From NCBI GenBank assembly GCA_040757055.1, contig JBFLXY010000016.1, positions 1-38,687 of the forward strand: a DNA stretch of 38,687 bases, read 5' to 3'. The DNA is from JAJZRJ01 sp040757055 (GTDB lineage Bacteria; Desulfobacterota; Desulfobulbia; Desulfobulbales; Desulfurivibrionaceae). A model generated the notes under the pieces. The model did no database searches. It was not told the origin of the DNA and saw only the letters and a program-made list of their open reading frames with translations. How positions within the stretch are numbered: the first letter of the stretch is position 1; every line of letters begins with the position of its first letter. Both the position numbers and the translations under genes were made by a program. Shown piece by piece: positions 24,688 through 30,570 of the stretch.

Positions 24688-24821
24688 ATCGAGCTGCCTT
24701 TGCCTGTCATTTTGCGCCTCCACGCCCAGATGACGCGCAGGTTGGCGAGATATTGCAGCCGCTCTGCGCGGCTCATGGCCCGCATGTTTTCGGTCAGTTT
24801 TTTTCTGGTTGCCCTGTGCAT
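24684..24821 (-). CDS. Small basic protein at the head of the lysis genes
   Basis: A 45-residue protein, MHRATRKKLTENMRAMSRAER..., rich in Arg and Lys and probably one long helix. A good ribosome site (AGGAGGG) precedes the ATG. Its stop overlaps the endolysin start by four bases (ATGA), which supports a real, coupled gene. No family is recognised. Confidence 0.65.
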   Translation of the reverse strand: MHRATRKKLTENMRAMSRAERLQYLANLRVIWAWRRKMTGKGSSI

Positions 24822-24842
24822 CCTGCCCTCCTGTGGTGCCGC

Positions 24843-24921
24843 GGTGGCGGGGCGGCTGGCGACCGCCCCGCCACCNNNNNNNNNNGGGGGGGGGGGGGGG
24901 GGTGGGCCCCCCCCCCCCCAC
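24843..24921. other. Assembly gap in low-complexity, hairpin-prone sequence
   Basis: Ten N (24876-24885) join two contigs. On the left edge is a perfect 13-base inverted repeat (24843-24855 with 24863-24875). On the right edge are 17 G, TGGG and 13 C in a row. The true sequence and length here are unknown, and the homopolymers are probably sequencing or assembly artefacts. This interval may hide the promoter of the lysis/late operon. Confidence 0.85.
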
Positions 24922-24940
24922 CGCATGGGGGAGAAAGAAG

Positions 24941-25042
24941 ATGGATACAAGGTTGGTAGCCCTGTGGTTATGGATGTACCTGGGTTTGCGGTATGGCGGA
25001 AAGCTGAGGCGTGTCAGCGGTGCGGTGTCAGCGTGGCGCTAG
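24941..25042 (+). CDS. Possible 33-residue membrane peptide on the plus strand
   Basis: MDTRLVALWLWMYLGLRYGG... is a short hydrophobic segment followed by a basic tail, preceded by GGGAG seven bases before the ATG. It lies alone between the antirepressor-side genes and the lysis genes, on the opposite strand, and ends next to a strong hairpin (25050-25078). It could be a small toxin-like or lysis-modulating peptide, or chance. Confidence 0.3.
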   Translation: MDTRLVALWLWMYLGLRYGGKLRRVSGAVSAWR

Positions 25043-25078
25043 AGAGAGAACAGGGCGGCCCGGATCGGGCCGCCCTGT
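25040..25078 (-). terminator. Intrinsic terminator after the antirepressor operon
   Basis: A perfect 13-bp stem (25050-25062 with 25066-25078, 3-base loop) lies 7 bases past the stop of the 70-residue gene. On the minus strand it is followed by TTCTCTCTCT. This separates the BRO gene pair from the lysis genes, which therefore need their own promoter. Confidence 0.65.
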
Positions 25079-25085
25079 GGGACGA

Positions 25086-25298
25086 TCAGTCGAGGCGGCG
25101 GGATGCCTCGGCGATGGTGGCCTCAACGGCCAGCAGGATCAGGCAGAGGCCGTTGGCTGATTTGCCGGTGAGGCCGACCTGGGCTCCATCTTGGGAAAAG
25201 GCCGGGGAAACGTCCGCCAGAAAGCGGCATACGTCGCCGGCATGGTCCAGCATGTCCAGCGGGTTGTCGGTGCGAAAACAGAAGCAGGGCGAATCCAT
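25086..25298 (-). CDS. Small conserved-looking phage protein, unknown function
   Basis: A 70-residue protein, MDSPCFCFRTDNPLDMLDHAGDVCRFLADVS..., with a C-terminal hydrophobic helix (ANGLCLILLAVEATIAEASRRLD). The ATG has GGAGG upstream and follows the antirepressor stop by three bases, so the two are co-transcribed. A strong terminator follows. The function is unknown; it may act with the BRO protein. Confidence 0.7.
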   Translation of the reverse strand: MDSPCFCFRTDNPLDMLDHAGDVCRFLADVSPAFSQDGAQVGLTGKSANGLCLILLAVEATIAEASRRLD

Positions 25299-25301
25299 AG
25301 G

Positions 25302-26075
25302 CTACGCCTCCATGCCGCGCACCATGTTGGCCCGCTTGCCACCCGGCAGACGGACCTCCACGGAGCGGCATGGAACGGCCTGGTAAAGCGCCCGGAAGAA
25401 GACACCATAGACATATGGTGCCTCGCCCGCCTCGTCGCACCAGGCCACATACTCACGGTAAAGCGGCACCTTGCGGCTGGTGCCGTTGCCGGCTTCCCGG
25501 CAGCGGGCAGCGACAAAAGCCCCCACCTGGCAGGCGGCGTTGGGCAGCCGGCCGCTCAATTTGCCCGGCGTGGTCTGGCCGGCTTCCAGCCGGTCGAGGC
25601 GCTGGTCGAAGCGCTCCATGACCCGGCCCATCGACTCCATGGTCTTGGCCACGCCCTCGGCCATCTGGAGCAGCAGCCGGGATTCGGCAGGAGGGGCAAT
25701 ATGCTCCGCCGCCGGGTGGGCATAGCCGCCGGTCTTACGGATGGAGGGGAGCACTTCTTGGGTGACCCATTTGCGGAAGGGCTTGGCCTGGGGCTTGTGC
25801 GAGCGGATGGTAAGGGTGTAGAGGCCGGACTCGGAAATAACCAGAGTGTCCCGCAGATGCCCGGTAGCATTGGCAAGTCCGGTTTTTCCGTACTCATCTT
25901 TATCCAGCCCCGCCAAGCTCTGAGTCCCTTTCCATTGGATGCCCAGAATCTCGCAAACATCCTGGGCCACCCACCAGGGGTTGCCTTCTTCGTCCTCGAC
26001 GATCCGGACCGGGCTGTTGCCGAAGAACAGATTGTGGTGCCGTTTTACTGCCTCGATCTCATACTGCTTGTTCAT
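25302..26075 (-). CDS. BRO-N domain protein, antirepressor-like
   Basis: A 257-residue protein with a BRO family N-terminal domain (about 15-117): FFGNSPVRIVEDEEGNPWWVAQDVCEILGI, then LVISESGLYTLTIRSHKPQAKPFRKWVTQEVLPSIRKTGGY. The middle is helical. The C terminus (about 165-250, LYREYVAWCDEAGEAPYVYGVFFRALYQA) looks like a winged helix of the type found in phage primases. BRO-N proteins in prophages often act as antirepressors or DNA-binding regulators. The gene has an excellent ribosome site (AGGAGGAG) and lies after a structured 0.3 kb region with its own terminator, so it is regulated apart from the early operon. Confidence 0.87.
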   Translation of the reverse strand: MNKQYEIEAVKRHHNLFFGNSPVRIVEDEEGNPWWVAQDVCEILGIQWKGTQSLAGLDKDEYGKTGLANATGHLRDTLVISESGLYTLTIRSHKPQAKPFRKWVTQEVLPSIRKTGGYAHPAAEHIAPPAESRLLLQMAEGVAKTMESMGRVMERFDQRLDRLEAGQTTPGKLSGRLPNAACQVGAFVAARCREAGNGTSRKVPLYREYVAWCDEAGEAPYVYGVFFRALYQAVPCRSVEVRLPGGKRANMVRGMEA

Positions 26076-26356
26076 GGTACTCCTCCTGTTTTGGAATTTT
26101 CCCGCCCCGCGCTGTCAAACGCAAAAAGGACGGAACCGTGCGGGTTGACAGACCGGGGAGACAGGCAACCCGGCGAGCCCGAAGGCTCCCCGCACGGCCC
26201 GCCCAAGGGGAGTGCCGCGCTGTGGACGCAAAAAAACCGCCGAACAAAGAAGTGGCGGTGCGTCCGCCTGTCCCATTCGGGCTGTCAAACCCGGCCACGG
26301 ATTTTGCCGTGGCAGAGATACGGTAGCCCGAAAGGCGGAGCGACGTCAAGAAAGAT
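26076..26356. promoter_or_regulatory. Structured intergenic region between divergent units
   Basis: This gene-free stretch holds several stems. A 9-base inverted repeat CCGTGCGGG/CCCGCACGG (26136-26144, 26189-26197) encloses GAGCC-CGAA-GGCTC (26175-26188), which on the minus strand is a C(UUCG)G tetraloop hairpin. GCCACGG/CCGTGGC (26294-26300, 26307-26313) is another. The string TTGACAG occurs three times (minus at 26112-26118 and 26282-26288, plus at 26145-26151). Regulator sites or an RNA leader for the BRO gene are possible. Confidence 0.4.
26230..26259 (-). terminator. Intrinsic terminator ending leftward early/middle transcription
   Basis: On the minus strand ACCGCC, a 12-base loop, GGCGGT and then a run of seven T form a textbook Rho-independent terminator. 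An outer GGACGC/GCGTCC pair (26224-26229, 26260-26265) brackets it. Leftward transcripts that pass mor would end here, about 650 bases after mor, and would run antisense through the plus-strand gene at 26420-26893. Confidence 0.65.
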
Positions 26357-26385
26357 TTGATCTCGCGGCAACAGTGGGATATGAT
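26357..26385 (+). promoter_or_regulatory. Sigma-70-type promoter for the zinc-ribbon membrane gene
   Basis: TTGATC at 26357-26362 and TATGAT at 26380-26385 are separated by exactly 17 bases. The start codon lies 35 bases beyond the -10 box, with a strong ribosome site. This is a self-contained promoter for the isolated rightward gene. Confidence 0.55.
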
Positions 26386-26419
26386 CCTCACGATATCAAC
26401 CCCTGCCAGGGAGGAGCCA

Positions 26420-26893
26420 ATGGCCCTGATCACCTGCCCGGAGTGCGGGAAGCAAATCAGCGAAAGCGCCGGCAATTGTCCCAACTGTGGGTACCAACTT
26501 ACGGCTGAAGTGGTTGCCGCAACAAAAGAGAAGGCGCAACAGGAACAAAAAACAAGCTGGATAGGATGCCTCTCGATCCTGGCCGTTTTTGTGGTCTCCT
26601 TTGCGCTCGTGTCAAACTGTTCCGACAGTTCCAAGCCAGCCGCACCCCGCGAGGTCGTTGAAAACAGCGCATGGGATGGTTCGGTCGCGCAAGTGGAAAC
26701 CTGGCTGAGACAAAACCTGAAAGATCCCGATTCCCTTGAGTTCATTGAGTGGTCCCGTGTTGTGAAAGGAAAAGGCGGGTTTATGGTGCGAGTGAAGTAC
26801 CGGGCGAAAAATTCCTTTGGTGGCTATGTCGTGGAGCAAAAACTTTTCACCCTGGATACAACCGGTGCAGTGACCGGTAGCCTGGATTACTAG
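26420..26893 (+). CDS. Zinc-ribbon membrane protein, probable cargo (moron) gene
   Basis: A 157-residue protein. A zinc ribbon opens it (CPECGKQISESAGNCPNCGY), then comes a charged linker, one membrane segment (about WIGCLSILAVFVVSFALVS) and a soluble C-terminal domain (VETWLRQNLKDPDSLEFIEWSRVV...MVRVKYRAKNSFGGYVVEQKLFTLD). The start is fixed by GGGAGGAG eight bases upstream; an earlier in-frame ATG lacks this. It is the only clear plus-strand gene between the lysis genes and the immunity region. It has its own promoter and converges on mor with 8 bases between. It is not needed for a Mu-like life cycle, so expression in the lysogen is inferred. The function is unknown; envelope modification or superinfection exclusion are possibilities. 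Confidence 0.85.
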   Translation: MALITCPECGKQISESAGNCPNCGYQLTAEVVAATKEKAQQEQKTSWIGCLSILAVFVVSFALVSNCSDSSKPAAPREVVENSAWDGSVAQVETWLRQNLKDPDSLEFIEWSRVVKGKGGFMVRVKYRAKNSFGGYVVEQKLFTLDTTGAVTGSLDY

Positions 26894-26901
26894 CCTGCCC
26901 A

Positions 26902-27258
26902 TCAGAACAACCCCATCTGCCGCTCATCCGGGCTTCCGAGCACCCGCCATACCGAGCGCTCCACCAGCGGGTAGCGGTGGGTGGAGAGGCTGCGGACGAT
27001 GGCCGTCACCGCCTGCCTGGCCGACAGCCCTTGGCCGGTGAGGCGATCGAACTCGGCCCTGATCTGGCGGTCTCGCTGGCGGCGGAAAAAATCGTCCAGG
27101 CTGCGGCAGTAGATGTTGATGCCCCGGCACTCCTGCACCAACTCCACCACCACCCGCACCGCCAGGGCCGGATCACCCACAATGCGCTGGCACACCTCGG
27201 CGATCAGCCGCAGATCGCCAGGCAGTTCTTCCAGCGTCGGCAGATCAAAATCACCCAT
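26902..27258 (-). CDS. mor: Middle operon regulator Mor
   Basis: A 118-residue member of the Mor transcription activator family. The dimerisation part is at about 15-65 (LIAEVCQRIVGDPALAVRVVVELVQECRG...YCRSLDDFFRR). A C-terminal helix-turn-helix (about 75-107) has GQGLSARQAVTAIVRSLSTHRYPLVERSVWRVLG. In Mu, Mor binds the middle promoter and switches on C. No separate C homologue is seen here, so Mor may activate late promoters directly. The start ATG shares one base with the GemA stop codon. Confidence 0.9.
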   Translation of the reverse strand: MGDFDLPTLEELPGDLRLIAEVCQRIVGDPALAVRVVVELVQECRGINIYCRSLDDFFRRQRDRQIRAEFDRLTGQGLSARQAVTAIVRSLSTHRYPLVERSVWRVLGSPDERQMGLF

Positions 27259-27713
27259 CAGTTCGGCTCCGGGTCGAGGCCGGCGTTCATGCACCGCTGG
27301 CGCAGGTCCGTGACCAATACGAACAGGTCGCGCTCTTCCGTCAGCCATTCAAAGCGGTCCACGCCGAACTGCTTTTTGCAGCGGGCGTGCAGCTTGTCCA
27401 CGTCATAGCCCAAGGCAGCCCAGAGGGCCAAGGCGTAGCGCTGCTGCCGTGCCGCCGGGCCGGGCTTGATCTCGATGAAGTTGTCGGCCTTGCGGCGCGT
27501 GCCGGTGCGACCGTGCTTTACCACGGCGCCCTGCTTTGGCTTCCAGCCCTTGGCGCGGAACTTGTTGAGCAGCACGATCACCTGCTTGGGCTGGAGGTCT
27601 CTGGATGACTCCACCCGGAAGTGCGTCCGCAGGATGTCGCGGTACGCCTCGTCGGTGAGGCCCAGCTCTTTTTTTGCGATATGGATTTTGGCAAGGTCTG
27701 CGCTACTCGGCAT
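27258..27713 (-). CDS. gemA: Regulatory protein GemA (Mu gp16-like)
   Basis: A 151-residue protein of the GemA family (DUF1018). Key stretches are KIHIAKKELGLTDEAYRDILRTHF, SSRDLQPKQVIVLLNKFRAKGW, RQQRYALALWAALGYDVDKL and FEWLTEERDLFVLVTDLRQRC. In Mu, GemA changes host gene expression and DNA topology. The ATG at 27713 has AGAGG eight bases upstream and is preferred over a GTG three codons earlier. It lies immediately before mor, as is usual in Mu-like phages. Confidence 0.92.
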   Translation of the reverse strand: MPSSADLAKIHIAKKELGLTDEAYRDILRTHFRVESSRDLQPKQVIVLLNKFRAKGWKPKQGAVVKHGRTGTRRKADNFIEIKPGPAARQQRYALALWAALGYDVDKLHARCKKQFGVDRFEWLTEERDLFVLVTDLRQRCMNAGLDPEPN

Positions 27714-27714
27714 A

Positions 27715-27903
27715 TCATTCACCTCTGCGGATGGTCAGATTGATGTCGATGCCACGCCGCTTCTTGTCAGTTACCCAGGCGACCCATAGCCAGATTGCGA
27801 CATTGACGTCGCTCATGACCAGGTATTTAGTGTGCGGCGAGTCCCCAAGCGCCGACAGCACTGTAAAAACCACACACCCCGCAAACGAAACCAGATAGTT
27901 CAT
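27715..27903 (-). CDS. Small two-segment membrane protein
   Basis: A 62-residue protein with two hydrophobic stretches (about 2-19, MNYLVSFAGCVVFTVLSAL, and 33-45, VNVAIWLWVAWVT) and a basic C terminus (DKKRRGIDINLTIRRGE). Its start overlaps the upstream stop by four bases and its stop precedes gemA by one base, so it is firmly in the operon. The function is unknown. Confidence 0.7.
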   Translation of the reverse strand: MNYLVSFAGCVVFTVLSALGDSPHTKYLVMSDVNVAIWLWVAWVTDKKRRGIDINLTIRRGE

Positions 27904-28388
27904 TCGTCATACCCCATCAGCTTGGCCAGCGGGTTGTGGCTGGCGACACTTGGCCGGGCGTAGCTTCCGGCCAGCATCTGTTCCGTGCGCGTCCTTTCGG
28001 CTTGGCTGTCCGCCTGGTCGGCCAGTTGCCACGCCACCTGCCGCAGGTAGTTATGATTCGGCAGGGGCGGGGTGATCCGCTCCCGGCGCTCCACCATCTG
28101 CCCCATGGCCTCGGCCCATAGCCGTGGCGGGCACGGCCGCGCCGGTTTGCCCTGCACCTGGACGTGGCCGGAGCCGACAAGCTGTGCTAGTTCGGCCACC
28201 ACCCGCCGGGCCTTCTTCCAGGCCAGGGCCTTCTGCTCCGGCCGAAAGAGGCCTAGGTACGGCAGTACGGCCTCAGGCAGCGGCGGCGGCAGTTTGGCCA
28301 CCACCAGCAACAACTCGCGGGCCTCGGCATCGTTGAGCCACGCCTCGGCCGAGGCGGTGAGCCCGCAACCAGGGCAGATCAACCGCAT
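27900..28388 (-). CDS. Conserved Mu-like phage early protein with N-terminal CPGC
   Basis: A 162-residue protein starting MRLICPGCGLTASAEAW. The core PYLGLFRPEQKALAWKKARRVVAELAQLV...RLWAEAMGQMVERRERITPPLPNHNYLRQVAWQLAD recurs in transposable phages just before gemA. The first part may hold half of a metal site. Helical content and position suggest a replication accessory role, but I know of none proven. It overlaps the upstream gene by ten bases. Confidence 0.78.
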   Translation of the reverse strand: MRLICPGCGLTASAEAWLNDAEARELLLVVAKLPPPLPEAVLPYLGLFRPEQKALAWKKARRVVAELAQLVGSGHVQVQGKPARPCPPRLWAEAMGQMVERRERITPPLPNHNYLRQVAWQLADQADSQAERTRTEQMLAGSYARPSVASHNPLAKLMGYDE

Positions 28389-28693
28389 GTGTCACCATTC
28401 AGCGCGACCCTGGTCATTGCCTCCAGGGAGGCCGGGCCAACCGAAAGGCCCTTGGTATCGTCCCACTCGTGCGTGCAAAACGGGCACTCGCAACAGCCGC
28501 TGGTTTGGTATTCCCGGCCGCACGCCGGGCAGGTAACCGCCTCTACCACCTGGTTCAGGGGGGCAAATATCTCTCGCAGGGCAGCCAGCTCCGCCCGGAT
28601 CGCCGCCGCACCGCCCAACTCGTATCCCATGGTTGGCCGCATACGGACCAGGATTTGCTCGATATGGTCGAGTCTGTCGATCGGTGTTGTCAT
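28379..28693 (-). CDS. Zinc-ribbon early protein
   Basis: A 104-residue protein with a helical N-terminal half (RLDHIEQILVRMRP...ELAALREIFAPLNQ) and a cysteine cluster CPACGREYQTSGCCECPFC that fits a zinc ribbon. GAGGA lies five bases before the ATG. The frame stays open upstream for another 28 codons with a cysteine-rich stretch (CRGGYCEMCPVKIQLEC), which may be a lost or alternative N terminus. Function unknown. Confidence 0.7.
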   Translation of the reverse strand: MTTPIDRLDHIEQILVRMRPTMGYELGGAAAIRAELAALREIFAPLNQVVEAVTCPACGREYQTSGCCECPFCTHEWDDTKGLSVGPASLEAMTRVALNGDTCG

Positions 28694-28758
28694 CCGTTCC
28701 TCGCACTCCAGTTGTATTTTCACCGGGCACATCTCGCAGTATCCGCCTCGGCAGGGAG

Positions 28759-28995
28759 TCACGCCTCCCTCCAGTCGCATGTTGCGCAGGCCGCCATCGC
28801 GCCCCGCGATTTGCGGCACCACTCGATACTGGCGCCGGCCAACGACCCGGTGGTCGGAAACGCCGGGCACCGATGACGCGGGCCAGTGGCAGGTGGCCGC
28901 AGCTTGATCGCCACAGGCTTGGGCCGATACGGCCGCTCCTCTTCCTGCGGCTGCCCCTGCTCTTCCGGCTCGCACTCAACGGACTCGGTATTCAT
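28759..28995 (-). CDS. Small cysteine-containing early protein, possibly frameshifted end
   Basis: A 78-residue protein with an acidic start (MNTESVECEPEEQGQPQEEER), a basic proline-rich middle and a C terminus ending CATCDWREA. The start overlaps the HNH gene stop by four bases. Right after CATCDWR, the neighbouring frame reads EGGVTPCRGGYCEMCP, which would complete a zinc-finger-like pattern, so a one-base frameshift in the phage or the read is possible. Function unknown. Confidence 0.6.
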   Translation of the reverse strand: MNTESVECEPEEQGQPQEEERPYRPKPVAIKLRPPATGPRHRCPAFPTTGSLAGASIEWCRKSRGAMAACATCDWREA

Positions 28996-29813
28996 CCGCC
29001 CACCGCCCTGCGCCCCCGAGCCGGTCTGGTTCTGATCCCCGCCTTCTCTTCCATCCTTGCCAGCGCCAGCACCGACGGCTTCAGTTCTTCCGGCTGGTTC
29101 TTGTAGTCGTGCAGGTTCATCGCCAGCAACTCAGCCCGAGTGACGAGCAGCAGGTTATCCAGGTCGAAATTCCGGATGTTGCCATCCTTGAAGATCACCG
29201 CCGTTCCTCGCGGCCTCTTGCCGTTGGCCTGCTCCCAGATCCAAACGTGCTTGTGTTTGTACCTCGTCGGGAATCCGGTGTATGGGTTGCGCTCCGGAAC
29301 GGACATTTCGATGTATCCGTCTTTGCCGATTCGCTCCGACCAGAGGGGTTGGTGGTTGTGCGGCAGGTTGCCTTTTTTAAAGCTCGTCGCGTTCGCCCCC
29401 ATGTAACCCTTCTTTCCCTTGTTCCACGGGGTCGAGCCCGCCTCGAATCGGCACGAGCAGCCGGAGACGATGCCGCGGTTTTTGACGGCGGCCTTGATCT
29501 GCCGCTGCGTCTTGTTCTCACCGAAGTGGTCGTTATACAGCGCGGCCAACTCGGCGACGCTTCGGCCCCGGTAATTCTCGCGCAGGAATTGTACCTGCTC
29601 CGGGGTGTACAACCGGCACGGCATCTTCCGTTCGCCCGGCTTCCGGCCGCAGGTGATGCCGTGATTCTTGAGCGCCGACCGGATCTGGTCGCAGGTTTTT
29701 CCGGTACCGAACCTGGCGTTGAAGGCGGGGCACAGGTCGCGGACGGCCATCACGGCGTAGCCAGCTCGCAAAAAATCGAGCTGCTCCGCCGTGTAGCGCT
29801 TACCCCTCTTCAT
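28992..29813 (-). CDS. HNH endonuclease with two N-terminal DNA-binding repeats
   Basis: A 273-residue protein. Two similar segments (about 7-56 and 69-118: YTAEQLDFLRAGY..., YTPEQVQFLRENY...) are tandem helix-turn-helix-like repeats with RSALKNHGI and KAAVKNRGI endings. The C-terminal HNH domain (about 186-226) has KHKHVWIWEQANGKRP, then IFKDGNIRNFDLDNLLLVTR, with H189 and N220 as candidate catalytic or metal residues. It resembles free-standing homing-type HNH enzymes inserted between phage genes. It overlaps the upstream gene by 14 bases. Confidence 0.88.
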   Translation of the reverse strand: MKRGKRYTAEQLDFLRAGYAVMAVRDLCPAFNARFGTGKTCDQIRSALKNHGITCGRKPGERKMPCRLYTPEQVQFLRENYRGRSVAELAALYNDHFGENKTQRQIKAAVKNRGIVSGCSCRFEAGSTPWNKGKKGYMGANATSFKKGNLPHNHQPLWSERIGKDGYIEMSVPERNPYTGFPTRYKHKHVWIWEQANGKRPRGTAVIFKDGNIRNFDLDNLLLVTRAELLAMNLHDYKNQPEELKPSVLALARMEEKAGIRTRPARGRRAVGG

Positions 29814-30042
29814 TCACGACACCTTCGAGCATGAGCGGCGCGCGCCGAATCACCCCGTCGTTGAGCGCTTTCTGCGCATCAAGGACAAGGCGGGCGTTGT
29901 CGATAATGGTCCGGGCGACATTCCCCACGGCCCGGGAGCGCTCGATTTCTTCGATCAACTTTTCGCCAACAACCTCTTCGTCCGAAAGCCGCTCCAGTTG
30001 GGCAAACAGGTGGTTATTTAAATCCGTCAGTTTGTTTTTCAT
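29800..30042 (-). CDS. Conserved small early protein
   Basis: An 80-residue protein, KLTDLNNHLFAQLERLSDEEVVGEKLIEEIERSRAVGNVARTIIDNARLVLDAQKAL, a pattern that recurs in Mu-like and other phages. It is probably all helical. The ribosome site GAGAGGTG precedes the ATG. The function is unknown; it is usually found among early genes. Confidence 0.8.
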   Translation of the reverse strand: MKNKLTDLNNHLFAQLERLSDEEVVGEKLIEEIERSRAVGNVARTIIDNARLVLDAQKALNDGVIRRAPLMLEGVVNEEG

Positions 30043-30129
30043 GGCACCTCTCCCGTGGTGTGAAAAAAGGCTGCATCATCAGACCCAAGCCGCCACGCCT
30101 GGATGACCGGGCAAGGCCCGGTTTCGCAA

Positions 30130-30390
30130 TTACATCAAACGATTCCGCAGTTCACCATCGGCCGGTGTCGCACACACCCGCCAATCATAATTCTCGCGGC
30201 CCATGCGATGGTAGCGTGCGTAGTCCCGAGCCTCCCCGTCGTCGAGGAAGACCCGATCCGTCTTCCAGTGGGCGAATTCGGCCTCAGCACCGCACTCGTT
30301 GCATCCTGCATATTCCGTGTTGTTCACCTGCAGCAGGAATAATGGGTGCTCCAACAAGGTTAAATCCCTGCGCTCCTCCAGTGTCTTCAT
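30130..30390 (-). CDS. Small early protein with CNEC motif
   Basis: An 86-residue protein with CNECGAEAEF (residues about 30-39) and an aspartate/arginine-rich second half (DDGEARDYARYHRMGRENYDW). GGAGG lies before the ATG, three bases after the stop of the zinc-ribbon gene upstream. A gap of about 87 bases follows. Function unknown. Confidence 0.65.
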   Translation of the reverse strand: MKTLEERRDLTLLEHPLFLLQVNNTEYAGCNECGAEAEFAHWKTDRVFLDDGEARDYARYHRMGRENYDWRVCATPADGELRNRLM

Positions 30391-30393
30391 GCC

Positions 30394-30567
30394 TCATACC
30401 TCCCCGACCCTGGTTATCTTTGCCCACATCCGGCATTTCGGGCAGACCACGTTTTGCGGCAGGTCACTGTCCGGGCAGCCATCACGCCGCACCGGGCGGC
30501 GCTTCCTGACCACCTCGAAATTGCCGCACTTGTCGCATGCCGCGGCCACCTTCACGAGTTTGCCCAT
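30394..30567 (-). CDS. Small zinc-ribbon protein
   Basis: A 57-residue protein, MGKLVKVAAACDKCGNFEVV...VVCPKCRMWAKITRVGEV. Two CxxC pairs (CDKC and CPKC), about 30 residues apart, form a classic zinc ribbon. GGAGG lies before the ATG. It sits between the DUF3164 fusion gene and the CNEC gene with almost no spacing, so it is a real operon member. Confidence 0.75.
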   Translation of the reverse strand: MGKLVKVAAACDKCGNFEVVRKRRPVRRDGCPDSDLPQNVVCPKCRMWAKITRVGEV

Positions 30568-30570
30568 GGC

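Noticed and set aside
24886..24920. Poly-G/poly-C as a G-quadruplex or phase-variable tract
   Set aside because: It borders an assembly gap and looks like an artefact; no conclusion can be drawn until it is resequenced.
24307..24921. A longer endolysin frame extending through the N gap
   Set aside because: The extension is poly-Gly/Pro from homopolymers and unknown bases; the start at 24687 with its ATGA overlap explains the gene.
26902..27258. A second late activator (Mu C) beside mor
   Set aside because: Only one Mor/C-type protein is visible; by order and neighbours it is Mor. Absence of C is noted but not claimed as proof of a new circuit.
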